NCBI GenBank assembly: GCA_022616595.1
Contig: JAKEEL010000113.1
Coordinates: forward strand, 1-15,553
Direction of reading: 5' to 3'
Source of the DNA: Methylococcaceae bacterium
GTDB taxonomy: Bacteria > Pseudomonadota > Gammaproteobacteria > Methylococcales > UBA1147
DNA length: 15,553 nt
A program made the translations under genes and the position numbers. Below the pieces are notes generated by a model. That model made no database searches. It was not told where the DNA came from and was given only the letters and a program-made list of their open reading frames with translations. This document shows, in pieces, positions 1-6,800 of this stretch. Each line of letters starts with the position of its first letter. Position 1 is the stretch's first letter.

Positions 1-120
1 AATGTCACGGTGGCCGTGAAACTGATATCGCCGATTGCGATGGAAGACGGTTTGCGGTTTGCGGTTCGTGAAGGCGGGCGCACCGTGGGCGCGGGCGTCG
101 TCTCCAAGGTTATCGAATAG
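1..120 (+). CDS. tuf: Elongation factor Tu, 3' end only (partial)
   Basis: This is the last 39 codons of an EF-Tu gene, open at the window edge and ending in TAG. EF-Tu is the cytoplasmic GTPase that carries aminoacyl-tRNA to the ribosomal A site. The visible part is the end of beta-barrel domain 3, with the family-typical stretches PIAMEDGLRFAVREGG and RTVGAGVVSKV. The position directly before tRNA-Trp, secE and nusG corresponds to tufB of E. coli. A second tuf gene begins at 15452, so this genome has two copies in direct orientation. The assignment as EF-Tu is firm. Which copy is 'A' or 'B' is only inferred from position. Confidence 0.96.
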   Translation, partial: NVTVAVKLISPIAMEDGLRFAVREGGRTVGAGVVSKVIE

Positions 121-122
121 GC

Positions 123-137
123 CGAATCCTGCATTCG
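123..137 (+). other. Small hairpin between tuf and tRNA-Trp
   Basis: CGAAT (123-127) and ATTCG (133-137) are perfect complements around a 5-nt loop, just after the tuf stop codon and 20 nt before the mature tRNA 5' end. It has no following T-run, so it is not a convincing terminator. It could be a processing or stability element of a tuf-tRNA co-transcript, or chance, since a stem of 5 bp is short. Confidence 0.3.
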
Positions 138-157
138 AGATTGATCGTCGGGACAAC

Positions 158-233
<76 letters not shown>

Positions 234-300
234 TTCGCGACGCGGTCTTTGATGCAGCCAGGCAAGCCGTGGATTGGTTCAATTGAACTCGAGAAAACTC

Positions 301-678
301 ATGACAGTACAATCCGAAACTACTACACCGGTCTTTGATGTGGTCAGGCAGCTTTCGGCCCTCACGCTGATGCTCGCCGGGATTTTCGGGTTCTATTATT
401 TCGCGGATTGGTCGTTGTTGTATCGTGTACTGGCTCTGGTCGCAGTGGTCGTCGTTGCCGCATTCCTGGTGCTTACGACCGACTCGGGCAGGAGGCTCTG
501 GGCTTTCATGAAGGAATCTCGGATCGAGGTCAGGAAGGTGATCTGGCCGTCGCGGCAGGAGACCACGCAAACCACCTTTATCGTGTTTGTCATGGTGTTC
601 GTCGTGGGTCTGGTACTGTGGTTGCTCGACATGTTTCTTTTCTGGGGAGTACAAATGCTGACCGGCCAGGGAGGGTGA
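301..678 (+). CDS. secE: Protein translocase subunit SecE
   Basis: SecE is the small essential subunit of the SecYEG inner-membrane channel, clamping the two halves of SecY. The protein has 125 residues, close to the 127 of E. coli. Three hydrophobic segments can be read at about residues 18-34, 40-58 and 92-117, the three-helix form typical of gammaproteobacteria; most bacteria have one helix. Between helices 2 and 3 lies the conserved amphipathic stretch ESRIEVRKVIWPSRQETTQ (about 72-90). I chose ATG301: the upstream in-frame TTG at 274 would add nine residues unlike the family. The ribosome-binding site before ATG301 is weak (GAGA at 291-294). The stop codon is 1 nt from nusG, so the two genes are probably translated together. 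Confidence 0.95.
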   Translation: MTVQSETTTPVFDVVRQLSALTLMLAGIFGFYYFADWSLLYRVLALVAVVVVAAFLVLTTDSGRRLWAFMKESRIEVRKVIWPSRQETTQTTFIVFVMVFVVGLVLWLLDMFLFWGVQMLTGQGG

Positions 679-679
679 C

Positions 680-1213
680 ATGGGGATGAGGTGGTATGTC
701 GTCCACGCATACTCGAACTACGAGAATCAGGTTAAACGTTCTCTCGAAGAACGGATTCAGCGCGAAGGACTGGGTCATCTGTTCGGCAAAATCCTGGTTC
801 CGACCGAGGCGGTCGTTGAGATGCGAATGGGCCAGCAACGCAAGAGCGACCGGAAGTTCTTTCCGGGGTATGTGCTGGTGCAGATGGAATTGACCGATGA
901 AACCTGGCATTTGGTGCGGGACGTTCCGAAAGTGCTCGGGTTTATCGGAGGGACTTCGGACAAGCCCGCGCCGATCTCGGACAAAGAGGCGGAAGCCATA
1001 CTCAGCCGGGTGGAGGAAGGGGTCAATAAGCCGAAACCGAAGGTTCTTTTCGAGCCCGGAGAGGTCGTCCGGGTCGTCGACGGTCCTTTCAAGGATTTTA
1101 ACGGTGTCGTCGAAGAGGTGAATTACGAGAAGAGCCGGCTCAGCGTTTCGGTATTGATCTTTGGCCGCTCGACCCCGGTCGAGTTGAGTTTCGGACAGGT
1201 CGAGAAAAGTTGA
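680..1213 (+). CDS. nusG: Transcription termination/antitermination factor NusG
   Basis: NusG binds the clamp of elongating RNA polymerase, suppresses pausing, and connects polymerase either to Rho or to ribosomal protein S10. The 177-residue protein has the NusG N-terminal (NGN) domain at about 1-115, with RWYVVHAYSNYE at its start and RKFFPGYVLVQME at 58-70. A linker precedes the C-terminal KOW domain at about 124-177, with EPGEVVRVVDGPFKDFNGVV and the ending SFGQVEKS. ATG680 is preceded by GGAGG (670-674) at 5 nt. ATG686 is a possible alternative that would give an N-terminus of MRWYVV, with a less favourable 11-nt spacing. The ribosome-binding site lies inside the end of secE, which points to translational coupling. 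Confidence 0.97.
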   Translation: MGMRWYVVHAYSNYENQVKRSLEERIQREGLGHLFGKILVPTEAVVEMRMGQQRKSDRKFFPGYVLVQMELTDETWHLVRDVPKVLGFIGGTSDKPAPISDKEAEAILSRVEEGVNKPKPKVLFEPGEVVRVVDGPFKDFNGVVEEVNYEKSRLSVSVLIFGRSTPVELSFGQVEKS

Positions 1214-1297
1214 GAGACGCGCTTTTGGCGCAGCGGATTTGAAATTGCTTTGTGGTGAAGTCTCGACGATCGAGTTAGCTCAAAGCACAAAATTTAA

Positions 1298-1325
1298 CCG
1301 GGGAGCCTTGCGGCGTTCGTACCCG
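1298..1325 (+). promoter_or_regulatory. Probable L1-binding operator in the rplK-rplA leader
   Basis: In the mRNA, CGGG (1299-1302) pairs with CCCG (1322-1325) and GCC (1305-1307) with GGC (1312-1314), separated by an asymmetric internal loop. The motif GGGGAGCC...GGCGTTCGTACCC, ending just upstream of the rplK ribosome-binding site AGGAG (1329-1333), resembles my recollection of the E. coli L11 leader. There L1 binds an mRNA mimic of its 23S rRNA site and represses both rplK and rplA. Identity rests on this remembered resemblance, position and fold; binding is inferred. Confidence 0.72.
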
Positions 1326-1339
1326 ATCAGGAGAATTCC

Positions 1340-1771
1340 ATGGCGAAAAAAATAGAAGCTTATGTCAAGCTCCAAGTCAAAGCGGGGGAAGCGAACCCAA
1401 GTCCTCCGGTCGGTCCCGCGCTTGGCCAGCACGGGGTTAATATCATGGAATTTTGCAAGACCTTCAACGCGAGAACCCAGGATATTGAAAAAGGTTTGCC
1501 CATTCCTGTCGTGATCACCGTGTATTCGGACCGCAGCTTCACGTTCGTGACCAAGACCCCGCCCGCCGCGGTACTGCTGATGAAGGCCGCCGGCCTTGCC
1601 AAAGGCAGCGGAACGCCCAACACAGTCAAGGTTGGAACGGTGAATCGCGCCCAGCTCGAGGAAATCGCAGTGATCAAACAGCCCGATCTGACTGCGGCCG
1701 GACTGGAAGCCGCAGTCCGCACGATCGCGGGCAGTGCGCGGAGCATGGGCTTGAATGTGGAGGGAGTGTAA
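1340..1771 (+). CDS. rplK: 50S ribosomal protein L11
   Basis: L11 sits at the base of the ribosomal stalk with 23S rRNA helices 43-44. It takes part in the GTPase cycle of EF-G and is needed for RelA activation on stalled ribosomes. The 143-residue product (142 in E. coli) begins MAKKIEAYVKLQVKAGEANP, followed by the proline-rich PPVGPALGQHGVNIMEF that forms the thiostrepton-site face of the N-terminal domain. The C-terminal RNA-binding domain ends in GLNVEGV. ATG1340 is preceded by AGGAG (1329-1333) at 6 nt. The TAA stop shares its last base with the rplA start (TAATG), so rplA translation should be coupled. The upstream hairpin is the expected L1 operator. Confidence 0.98.
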   Translation: MAKKIEAYVKLQVKAGEANPSPPVGPALGQHGVNIMEFCKTFNARTQDIEKGLPIPVVITVYSDRSFTFVTKTPPAAVLLMKAAGLAKGSGTPNTVKVGTVNRAQLEEIAVIKQPDLTAAGLEAAVRTIAGSARSMGLNVEGV

Positions 1772-2466
1772 TGGCCAAAGCCAGCAAAAGAAAAGCGGAT
1801 TACCGTAAAAAAGTCGATAAAGCAAAGGAATATCAGGCGGACGAGGCTTTTTTGTTATTGAAAGAACTGTCCAAGGTCAAATTTGCAGAATCCATTGATG
1901 TTGCAGTAAAGCTCGGAATCGATCCCAGAAAATCGGACCAGAACGTCCGAGGTTCCACTGTCCTGCCGAATGGAACCGGAAAATCGGTACGGGTGGCGGT
2001 CTTCACGCAGGGCGCGAACGCCGACGCCGCACGCGCGGCCGGTGCGGATATCGTGGGTATGGAAGATCTCGCCGAAACGGTCAAGAAGGGTGAGCTGAAT
2101 TTCGACGTGGTTATCGCCTCCCCGGATGCGATGCGCGTCGTGGGGCAATTAGGCCAAATCCTCGGGCCGAGGGGCTTGATGCCGAATCCGAAAGTGGGCA
2201 CCGTGGCGGCCGACGTCGGTACTGCGGTCAAAAATGCGAAGGCCGGACAGGTCCGGTACCGAAATGATAAAGGCGGGATAATCCATTGTACGATTGGAAA
2301 AACTGGCTTCGAGGCGGGTGCGCTCAAGGAAAATCTGGAAACCTTGCTGGCGGACCTGAAAAAGGCCAAGCCAAGCGCGGCGAAAGGAGTTTATATGCGC
2401 AAGGTGACCGTCTCATCGACGATGGGACCTGGATTGACAATCGATCAGACCAGTCTTGCCGTGTAA
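1771..2466 (+). CDS. rplA: 50S ribosomal protein L1
   Basis: L1 forms the mobile L1 arm of the large subunit on 23S helices 76-78 and helps release deacylated tRNA from the E site. It is also the translational repressor of its own rplK-rplA mRNA. The 231-residue length is usual for bacteria. Family landmarks include SIDVAVKLGIDPRKSDQNVR near residue 40, the LGPRGLMPNPKVGTV segment in the middle of the protein, and a C-terminal half with GQVRYRNDKGGIIHCTIGK. The ATG overlaps the rplK stop by one base and the rplK end supplies GGAGGGAGTG as ribosome-binding site. No frameshift or truncation is seen. Confidence 0.98.
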   Translation: MAKASKRKADYRKKVDKAKEYQADEAFLLLKELSKVKFAESIDVAVKLGIDPRKSDQNVRGSTVLPNGTGKSVRVAVFTQGANADAARAAGADIVGMEDLAETVKKGELNFDVVIASPDAMRVVGQLGQILGPRGLMPNPKVGTVAADVGTAVKNAKAGQVRYRNDKGGIIHCTIGKTGFEAGALKENLETLLADLKKAKPSAAKGVYMRKVTVSSTMGPGLTIDQTSLAV

Positions 2467-2547
2467 TCGGTAAACGGTCGTAATGTTGATGTGGGGCTTT
2501 TGATTGACGAGGGCCTCCAATGGACTTTGGGTTGTCGGGGAACCGGC

Positions 2548-2601
2548 AGCCGTCAAAGACCGCAGGCGCATATCGCTTAATTCATGCCTGCGCAGACGGC
2601 G
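2548..2601 (+). promoter_or_regulatory. L10 leader: L10(L12)4 repressor site of rplJ-rplL
   Basis: This lies in the 259-nt space between rplA and rplJ. The outer stem is GCCGTC (2549-2554) with GACGGC (2595-2600) and the inner stem is CGCAGGC (2561-2567) with GCCTGCG (2586-2592). They are separated by an asymmetric internal loop, AAAGAC on the 5' side and CA on the 3' side. The sequence CGTCAAAGACCGCAGG...CCTGCGCAGACGG closely matches the conserved core of the Rfam L10 leader family as I know it. In E. coli the L10-L7/L12 complex binds this kinked element and blocks translation of rplJ and rplL. Further downstream, CCCGA (2680-2684) can pair with TCGGG (2700-2704) next to the rplJ ribosome-binding site. 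I saw no convincing promoter in this spacer. Confidence 0.9.
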
Positions 2602-2713
2602 GATACAGGCTGGCGCTGCTGGTTGAAGAAGCCGTTCAAGAGGCATCGATCGAATTTTCGAAGGTGCTGGTTGTTTGGCCCCGAGGCGGTTTCGGCTGTT
2701 CGGGTAATCATTT

Positions 2714-2728
2714 GGAGGTAACGAAGTG
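2714..2728 (+). promoter_or_regulatory. Ribosome-binding site and GTG start of rplJ
   Basis: GGAGG at 2714-2718 lies 7 nt before GTG2726. It settles the start: the encoded MALRLDDKKAIVAEVSEVA is the normal L10 N-terminus and there is no ATG at this point. Confidence 0.85.
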
Positions 2729-3253
2729 GCGTTAAGACTCGACGACAAGAAAGCGATCGTCGCGGAGGTTTCCGAAGTGGCCGCTAAAGCCCATTCCGCT
2801 GTCGCGGTGGAATATCGCGGATTATCGGTCGGTGAAATCACAGGCCTTCGAAAAACCGCCCGGGAGTCGGGTGTATATCTGCGCGTGGTAAAAAACTCCT
2901 TGACCCGCAGGGCTGTGGAGGGAACCGACTTTTCCTGCATGCGGGATGCGCTGAAAGGGCCATTGATGCTTGCGTTTTCGATGGAAGATCCCGGTGCCGC
3001 GGCCAGGGTGATTTTTGATTTTTCAAAGGAAAACAAAAAACTGGAACCCAAGCTCGTGGCCATCGGAGGAGTATTGTACGGGCCTTCCGACCTGGAGCGG
3101 CTGTCCAAACTACCGACCTATGAGCAGGCCGTGAGCATGCTGATGGCGGTGATGAAAGCCCCGATAGAAAAGTTCGTCAGAACTTTGGCTGAACCTCATG
3201 CAAAACTGGTCCGCACGATTGCCGCGATCAAAGACCAAAAGCAAGCGGCTTGA
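2726..3253 (+). CDS. rplJ: 50S ribosomal protein L10
   Basis: L10 anchors the flexible stalk: its N-terminal globular domain binds 23S rRNA next to L11, and its C-terminal helix carries L7/L12 dimers. The 175-residue product is about ten residues longer than E. coli L10 (165), mostly at the C-terminal end. Recognisable parts are VEYRGLSVGEITGLRKTARE (about 29-48), VVKNSLTRRAVEGTDF and the LPTYEQAVSMLMAVMKAPIEK segment that begins the L12-binding helical tail. It starts at GTG with a good ribosome-binding site, and lies downstream of the L10 leader, through which the L10-L12 complex is expected to repress it. rplL follows after 53 nt. Confidence 0.97.
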   Translation: MALRLDDKKAIVAEVSEVAAKAHSAVAVEYRGLSVGEITGLRKTARESGVYLRVVKNSLTRRAVEGTDFSCMRDALKGPLMLAFSMEDPGAAARVIFDFSKENKKLEPKLVAIGGVLYGPSDLERLSKLPTYEQAVSMLMAVMKAPIEKFVRTLAEPHAKLVRTIAAIKDQKQAA

Positions 3254-3306
3254 ATCATTCGCGCAAACGATCGATCAATAGTTTTTAAGAATCAGGAGAA
3301 TTTTCA

Positions 3307-3681
3307 ATGGCAGTATCACAAGAAGAAATTTTGGACGCAATTTCCAACATGACCGTCATGGAGGTCGTAGATCTAATCTCCGCGATGGAAAAGAAATTCG
3401 GCGTTTCCGCGGCCGCGGCGGTCGCGGTTGCTCCGGTAGCCGCGGCCGATGCGCCGGCGGCGGCCGAGCAGACCGAATTCGATGTCATCATGACCGGCTT
3501 CGGCGCCAATAAGGTGTCCGTGATCAAAGTCGTGCGCGCGATCACCGGTTTGGGCCTGAAAGAAGCCAAGGCGGCGGTCGAAGGAGCGCCTACCCCGATC
3601 AAGGAAGGTATCAGCAAAAGCGAAGCGGAAGACATCAAGAAGCAATTGGAGGAAAGCGGCGCGTCTGTCGAAATTAAATAG
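3307..3681 (+). CDS. rplL: 50S ribosomal protein L7/L12
   Basis: L7/L12 is the multi-copy stalk protein that recruits EF-G, EF-Tu and other translational GTPases and stimulates their GTP hydrolysis. The 124-residue protein has the usual three parts: an N-terminal dimerisation helix pair (about 1-35, MAVSQEEILDAISNM), an alanine-rich flexible hinge (about 35-54) and a compact C-terminal domain with FDVIMTGFGANKVSVIKVV and the highly conserved GLGLKEAKAAVEGAP. ATG3307 is preceded by AGGAG (3294-3298) at 8 nt. No promoter is visible in the 53 nt after rplJ, so it is probably expressed from the same mRNA, with a stronger ribosome-binding site to give more copies than L10. The GC-rich repeats at about 3405-3465 simply encode the hinge. 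Confidence 0.98.
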   Translation: MAVSQEEILDAISNMTVMEVVDLISAMEKKFGVSAAAAVAVAPVAAADAPAAAEQTEFDVIMTGFGANKVSVIKVVRAITGLGLKEAKAAVEGAPTPIKEGISKSEAEDIKKQLEESGASVEIK

Positions 3682-3723
3682 CTTGATCTTATTTGCGAAT
3701 CAACAGGCGATTCCAGGGCAATC

Positions 3724-3752
3724 GGCTGGTGACCAGGAGTCCCCGGCCTTTT
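3724..3752 (+). terminator. Intercistronic attenuator hairpin between rplL and rpoB
   Basis: GGCTGG (3724-3729) pairs with CCGGCC (3743-3748), with one G-T pair. After a single T-C mismatch, GAC (3731-3733) pairs with GTC (3739-3741) around the 5-nt loop CAGGA. TTTT follows at 3749-3752. The short T-run suggests partial rather than full termination. In E. coli this same gap holds an attenuator that lets only a fraction of transcripts continue into rpoBC, so position and structure agree. The read-through fraction cannot be judged from sequence. Confidence 0.75.
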
Positions 3753-3814
3753 GCCGTTTCTGCGCTGTTTATCCACAGCAAATCCATACCCAATCGATGT
3801 AAGGAATCTTAAAT

Positions 3815-6800
3815 ATGGCCTATTCTTTTACCGGGAAAAAACGTATTCGCAAAAGTTTTGGAAAACGTCCGGATGTATTGGATGTCCCTTATTTGCTGGC
3901 GACTCAGATCGATTCCTATGCTCGCTTTTTGCAAATGGGCGAAAATGCTTCCGCCGCTTCGGATTCCGGTCTCCACGCCGCGTTCAAGTCCGTCTTTCCG
4001 ATCGAGAGTCATTCCGGGTATGCGGTTCTGGAATATGTGAAGTACCGGTTGGGCAAGCCTACCTTCGATGTGCGGGAATGTCAGCAGCGTGGCGCCACCT
4101 ATGCCGCGCCGCTCAGGGTTCTGGTTCGGTTGGTGATCTACGACAAGGATGCCCCGGGTTCCAGCAAGACGGTCAAGGATATCCGGGAACAGGAAGTTTA
4201 TATGGGAGAGCTGCCGCTCATGACCGATAATGGAACATTCGTGATCAACGGCACGGAACGGGTGATCGTATCGCAGTTGCACAGGTCTCCGGGTGTCTTT
4301 TTCGATCATGACAAGGGCAAGACCCATTCTTCGGGGAAGCTCCTATTCAGCGCAAGAGTGATTCCATACCGAGGCTCCTGGCTCGACTTCGAATTCGATC
4401 ATAAAGATGCGGTGTTTGTTCGCATCGATCGAAGGCGAAAAATTCCCGCGACGGTCCTCTTAAGGGCTCTGGGTTACGACAACGAAAAAATTCTCGATCT
4501 TTTCTTTGAAAAGAACCGCTTCACCTTTGAAGGCGACAAAATTTTTCTGACCCTGGTTCCGGAACGTCTGCGCGGTGAACTGGCCAGTTTCGACATCAAG
4601 GCCGAAGGTGAGGTGATCGTCGAAGAAGCTCGCCGCATCACAACCAAACATATCAAGCAAATCGAAAAAGCCGGATTGAAAAGGCTCGAGGTGCCCCGCG
4701 AATATCTGCACGCAAAAATCCTGGCGAACAATCTCATCGATCAGGAGTCGGGGGAAGTCATCGGGAACGCGAACGATGAAATTAGCGATGAACTTCTGAA
4801 CCGGATTATCGATGCCGGAATCCGCGAATTGGATAGCCTTTTTGTCAACGATCTGGATCGCGGACCGTACATCTCGAATTCCCTTCGCATCGATACGACC
4901 ACTACGCAACTCGAAGCGCTTGTGGAGATATACCGGATGATGCGCCCGGGTGAACCGCCAACCCGGGAGTCCGCGGAAAATCTTTTTCAGAATCTCTTCT
5001 TCAGCCCGGAGCGTTACGATTTGTCCGCGGTCGGCAGGATGAAATTCAATCGGCGGCTCGGCAGGGAGGAGATTTACGGCGATGGAATTTTGAACGAAGA
5101 GGATATCATCGCGGTGCTCAAGGAACTGATCAATATCCGAAATGGAAACGGTGGCGTCGACGATATCGACCATCTTGGCAACCGGCGGGTCCGCTCGGTC
5201 GGGGAAATGGTCGAAAATCAGTTTCGGGTCGGCTTGGTACGGGTTGAACGCGCGGTCAAGGAGCGCTTGACTCTGGCCGATTCGGAGGGATTGATGCCCC
5301 AGGAAATCATCAATGCCAAACCCGTTTCCGCGGCTATCAAGGAATTTTTCGGGTCGAGCCAACTGTCCCAATTCATGGACCAGAACAATCCGCTTTCCGA
5401 GGTGACCCATAAGAGGAGGGTTTCCGCATTGGGTCCCGGTGGCCTCGCACGCGAAAGGGCCGGGTTTGAAGTGCGCGACGTGCATACCACCCATTATGGC
5501 CGCGTATGCCCGATCGAAACCCCGGAAGGACCGAATATCGGCTTGATCAATTCGTTGGCTGTCTATGCGCGGAGCAACGATTACGGCTTTCTCGAGACTC
5601 CATATCGTCGCGTTGTCGATGGCGTGGTCAACGACCAGATCGATTATCTTTCGGCCATCGAAGAAGGCCAATTCGTGATTGCCCAAGCCAGCGCGAAGGT
5701 AGACGAAAACGGCAGGCTGCTCGACGAATTTGTTTCCTGCCGATATAACGACGAATTCACCCTGGCTTCTTCCGAATCGGTTCAATACATGGATGTGTCG
5801 TCGCGGCAAATCGTTTCGGTCGCGGCATCGATGATCCCCTTTCTCGAGCACGATGACGCAAACCGCGCGCTGATGGGATCGAACATGCAGAGACAGGCGG
5901 TGCCGACCTTGCGAGCGGAAAAACCCTTGGTGGGAACCGGCATGGAAGCCACCGTCGCCAAGGATTCCGGGGTGACTGTCGTAGCGAGTCGCGGAGGTTC
6001 GGTGGAACTGGTCGATGCGGGACGCGTCGTGGTCAGGGTCAATGACGCGGAAACCGAGGCCGGCGAACCGGGCGTCGATATATACAATCTGACCAAATAT
6101 ACCCGCTCGAATCAGAACACCTGCATCAATCAGAGACCCTTGGCGAAGGCAGGCGACTTGGTCGGTAAAGGGGACATCTTGGCGGATGGGCCATCGACCG
6201 ATATGGGCGAACTCGCACTCGGTCAAAATCTTTTTGTAGCCTTCATGCCTTGGAATGGCTACAACTTCGAGGATTCCATCCTGATTTCCCAACAGGTGGT
6301 GGAAGACGATCGTTTCACCACGATTCATATCGAAGAGAAAACCTGCGTGGCCCGGGATACCAAGTTGGGACCGGAAGAAATCAGCGCCGATATTCCGAAC
6401 GTCGGCGAGGAGGCGCTGTCAAAACTCGATGAATCAGGTATCGTTTATATCGGTGCGGAAGTCAAGGCGGGCGATATTCTGGTCGGTAAAGTTACCCCGA
6501 AGGGTGAAACCCAGCTGACCCCCGAGGAGAAGTTGCTGCGAGCGATCTTCGGCGAAAAGGCATCCGATGTCAAGGATACTTCATTGAGAGTTCCATCCGG
6601 AATGGATGGGACGGTGATCGATGTGCAGGTCTTTACGCGGGACGGGGTTCAGAAAGACCAACGCGCGCTGGAAATCGAACGCATGGAAATCGAACGGGCA
6701 AAGAAGGATTTCGACGATCAACGGCGCATCGTGGAAGCCGAATTGTATGTCCGGGTCGAAAAAATGCTGCTCGGTTCGATCACGGCCCAGACATCCGGCG

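Noticed and set aside
274..300. TTG start extending SecE by nine residues
   Set aside because: The extra residues are not typical of SecE, and ATG301 gives the expected length.
1223..1237. GCGC...GCGC hairpin right after nusG as a terminator
   Set aside because: The stem is only about 4 bp and there is no T-run after it; the T-run is in the loop.
2504..2532. TTGACG as a -35 box for a separate rplJ promoter
   Set aside because: No acceptable -10 sequence lies 16-19 nt downstream; the sequence there is GC-rich.
3405..3465. GC-rich repeats with CCGCGGCCG in rplL
   Set aside because: They encode the alanine-rich hinge of L7/L12 and need no other explanation.
4460..6328. A 622-codon open frame on the minus strand inside rpoB
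   Set aside because: It is fully antisense to a near-perfectly conserved RpoB sequence. The translation looks like a mirror of biased codons with no recognisable domain, and no ribosome-binding site or promoter argues for it. Long antisense frames are common opposite GC-rich, highly expressed genes.
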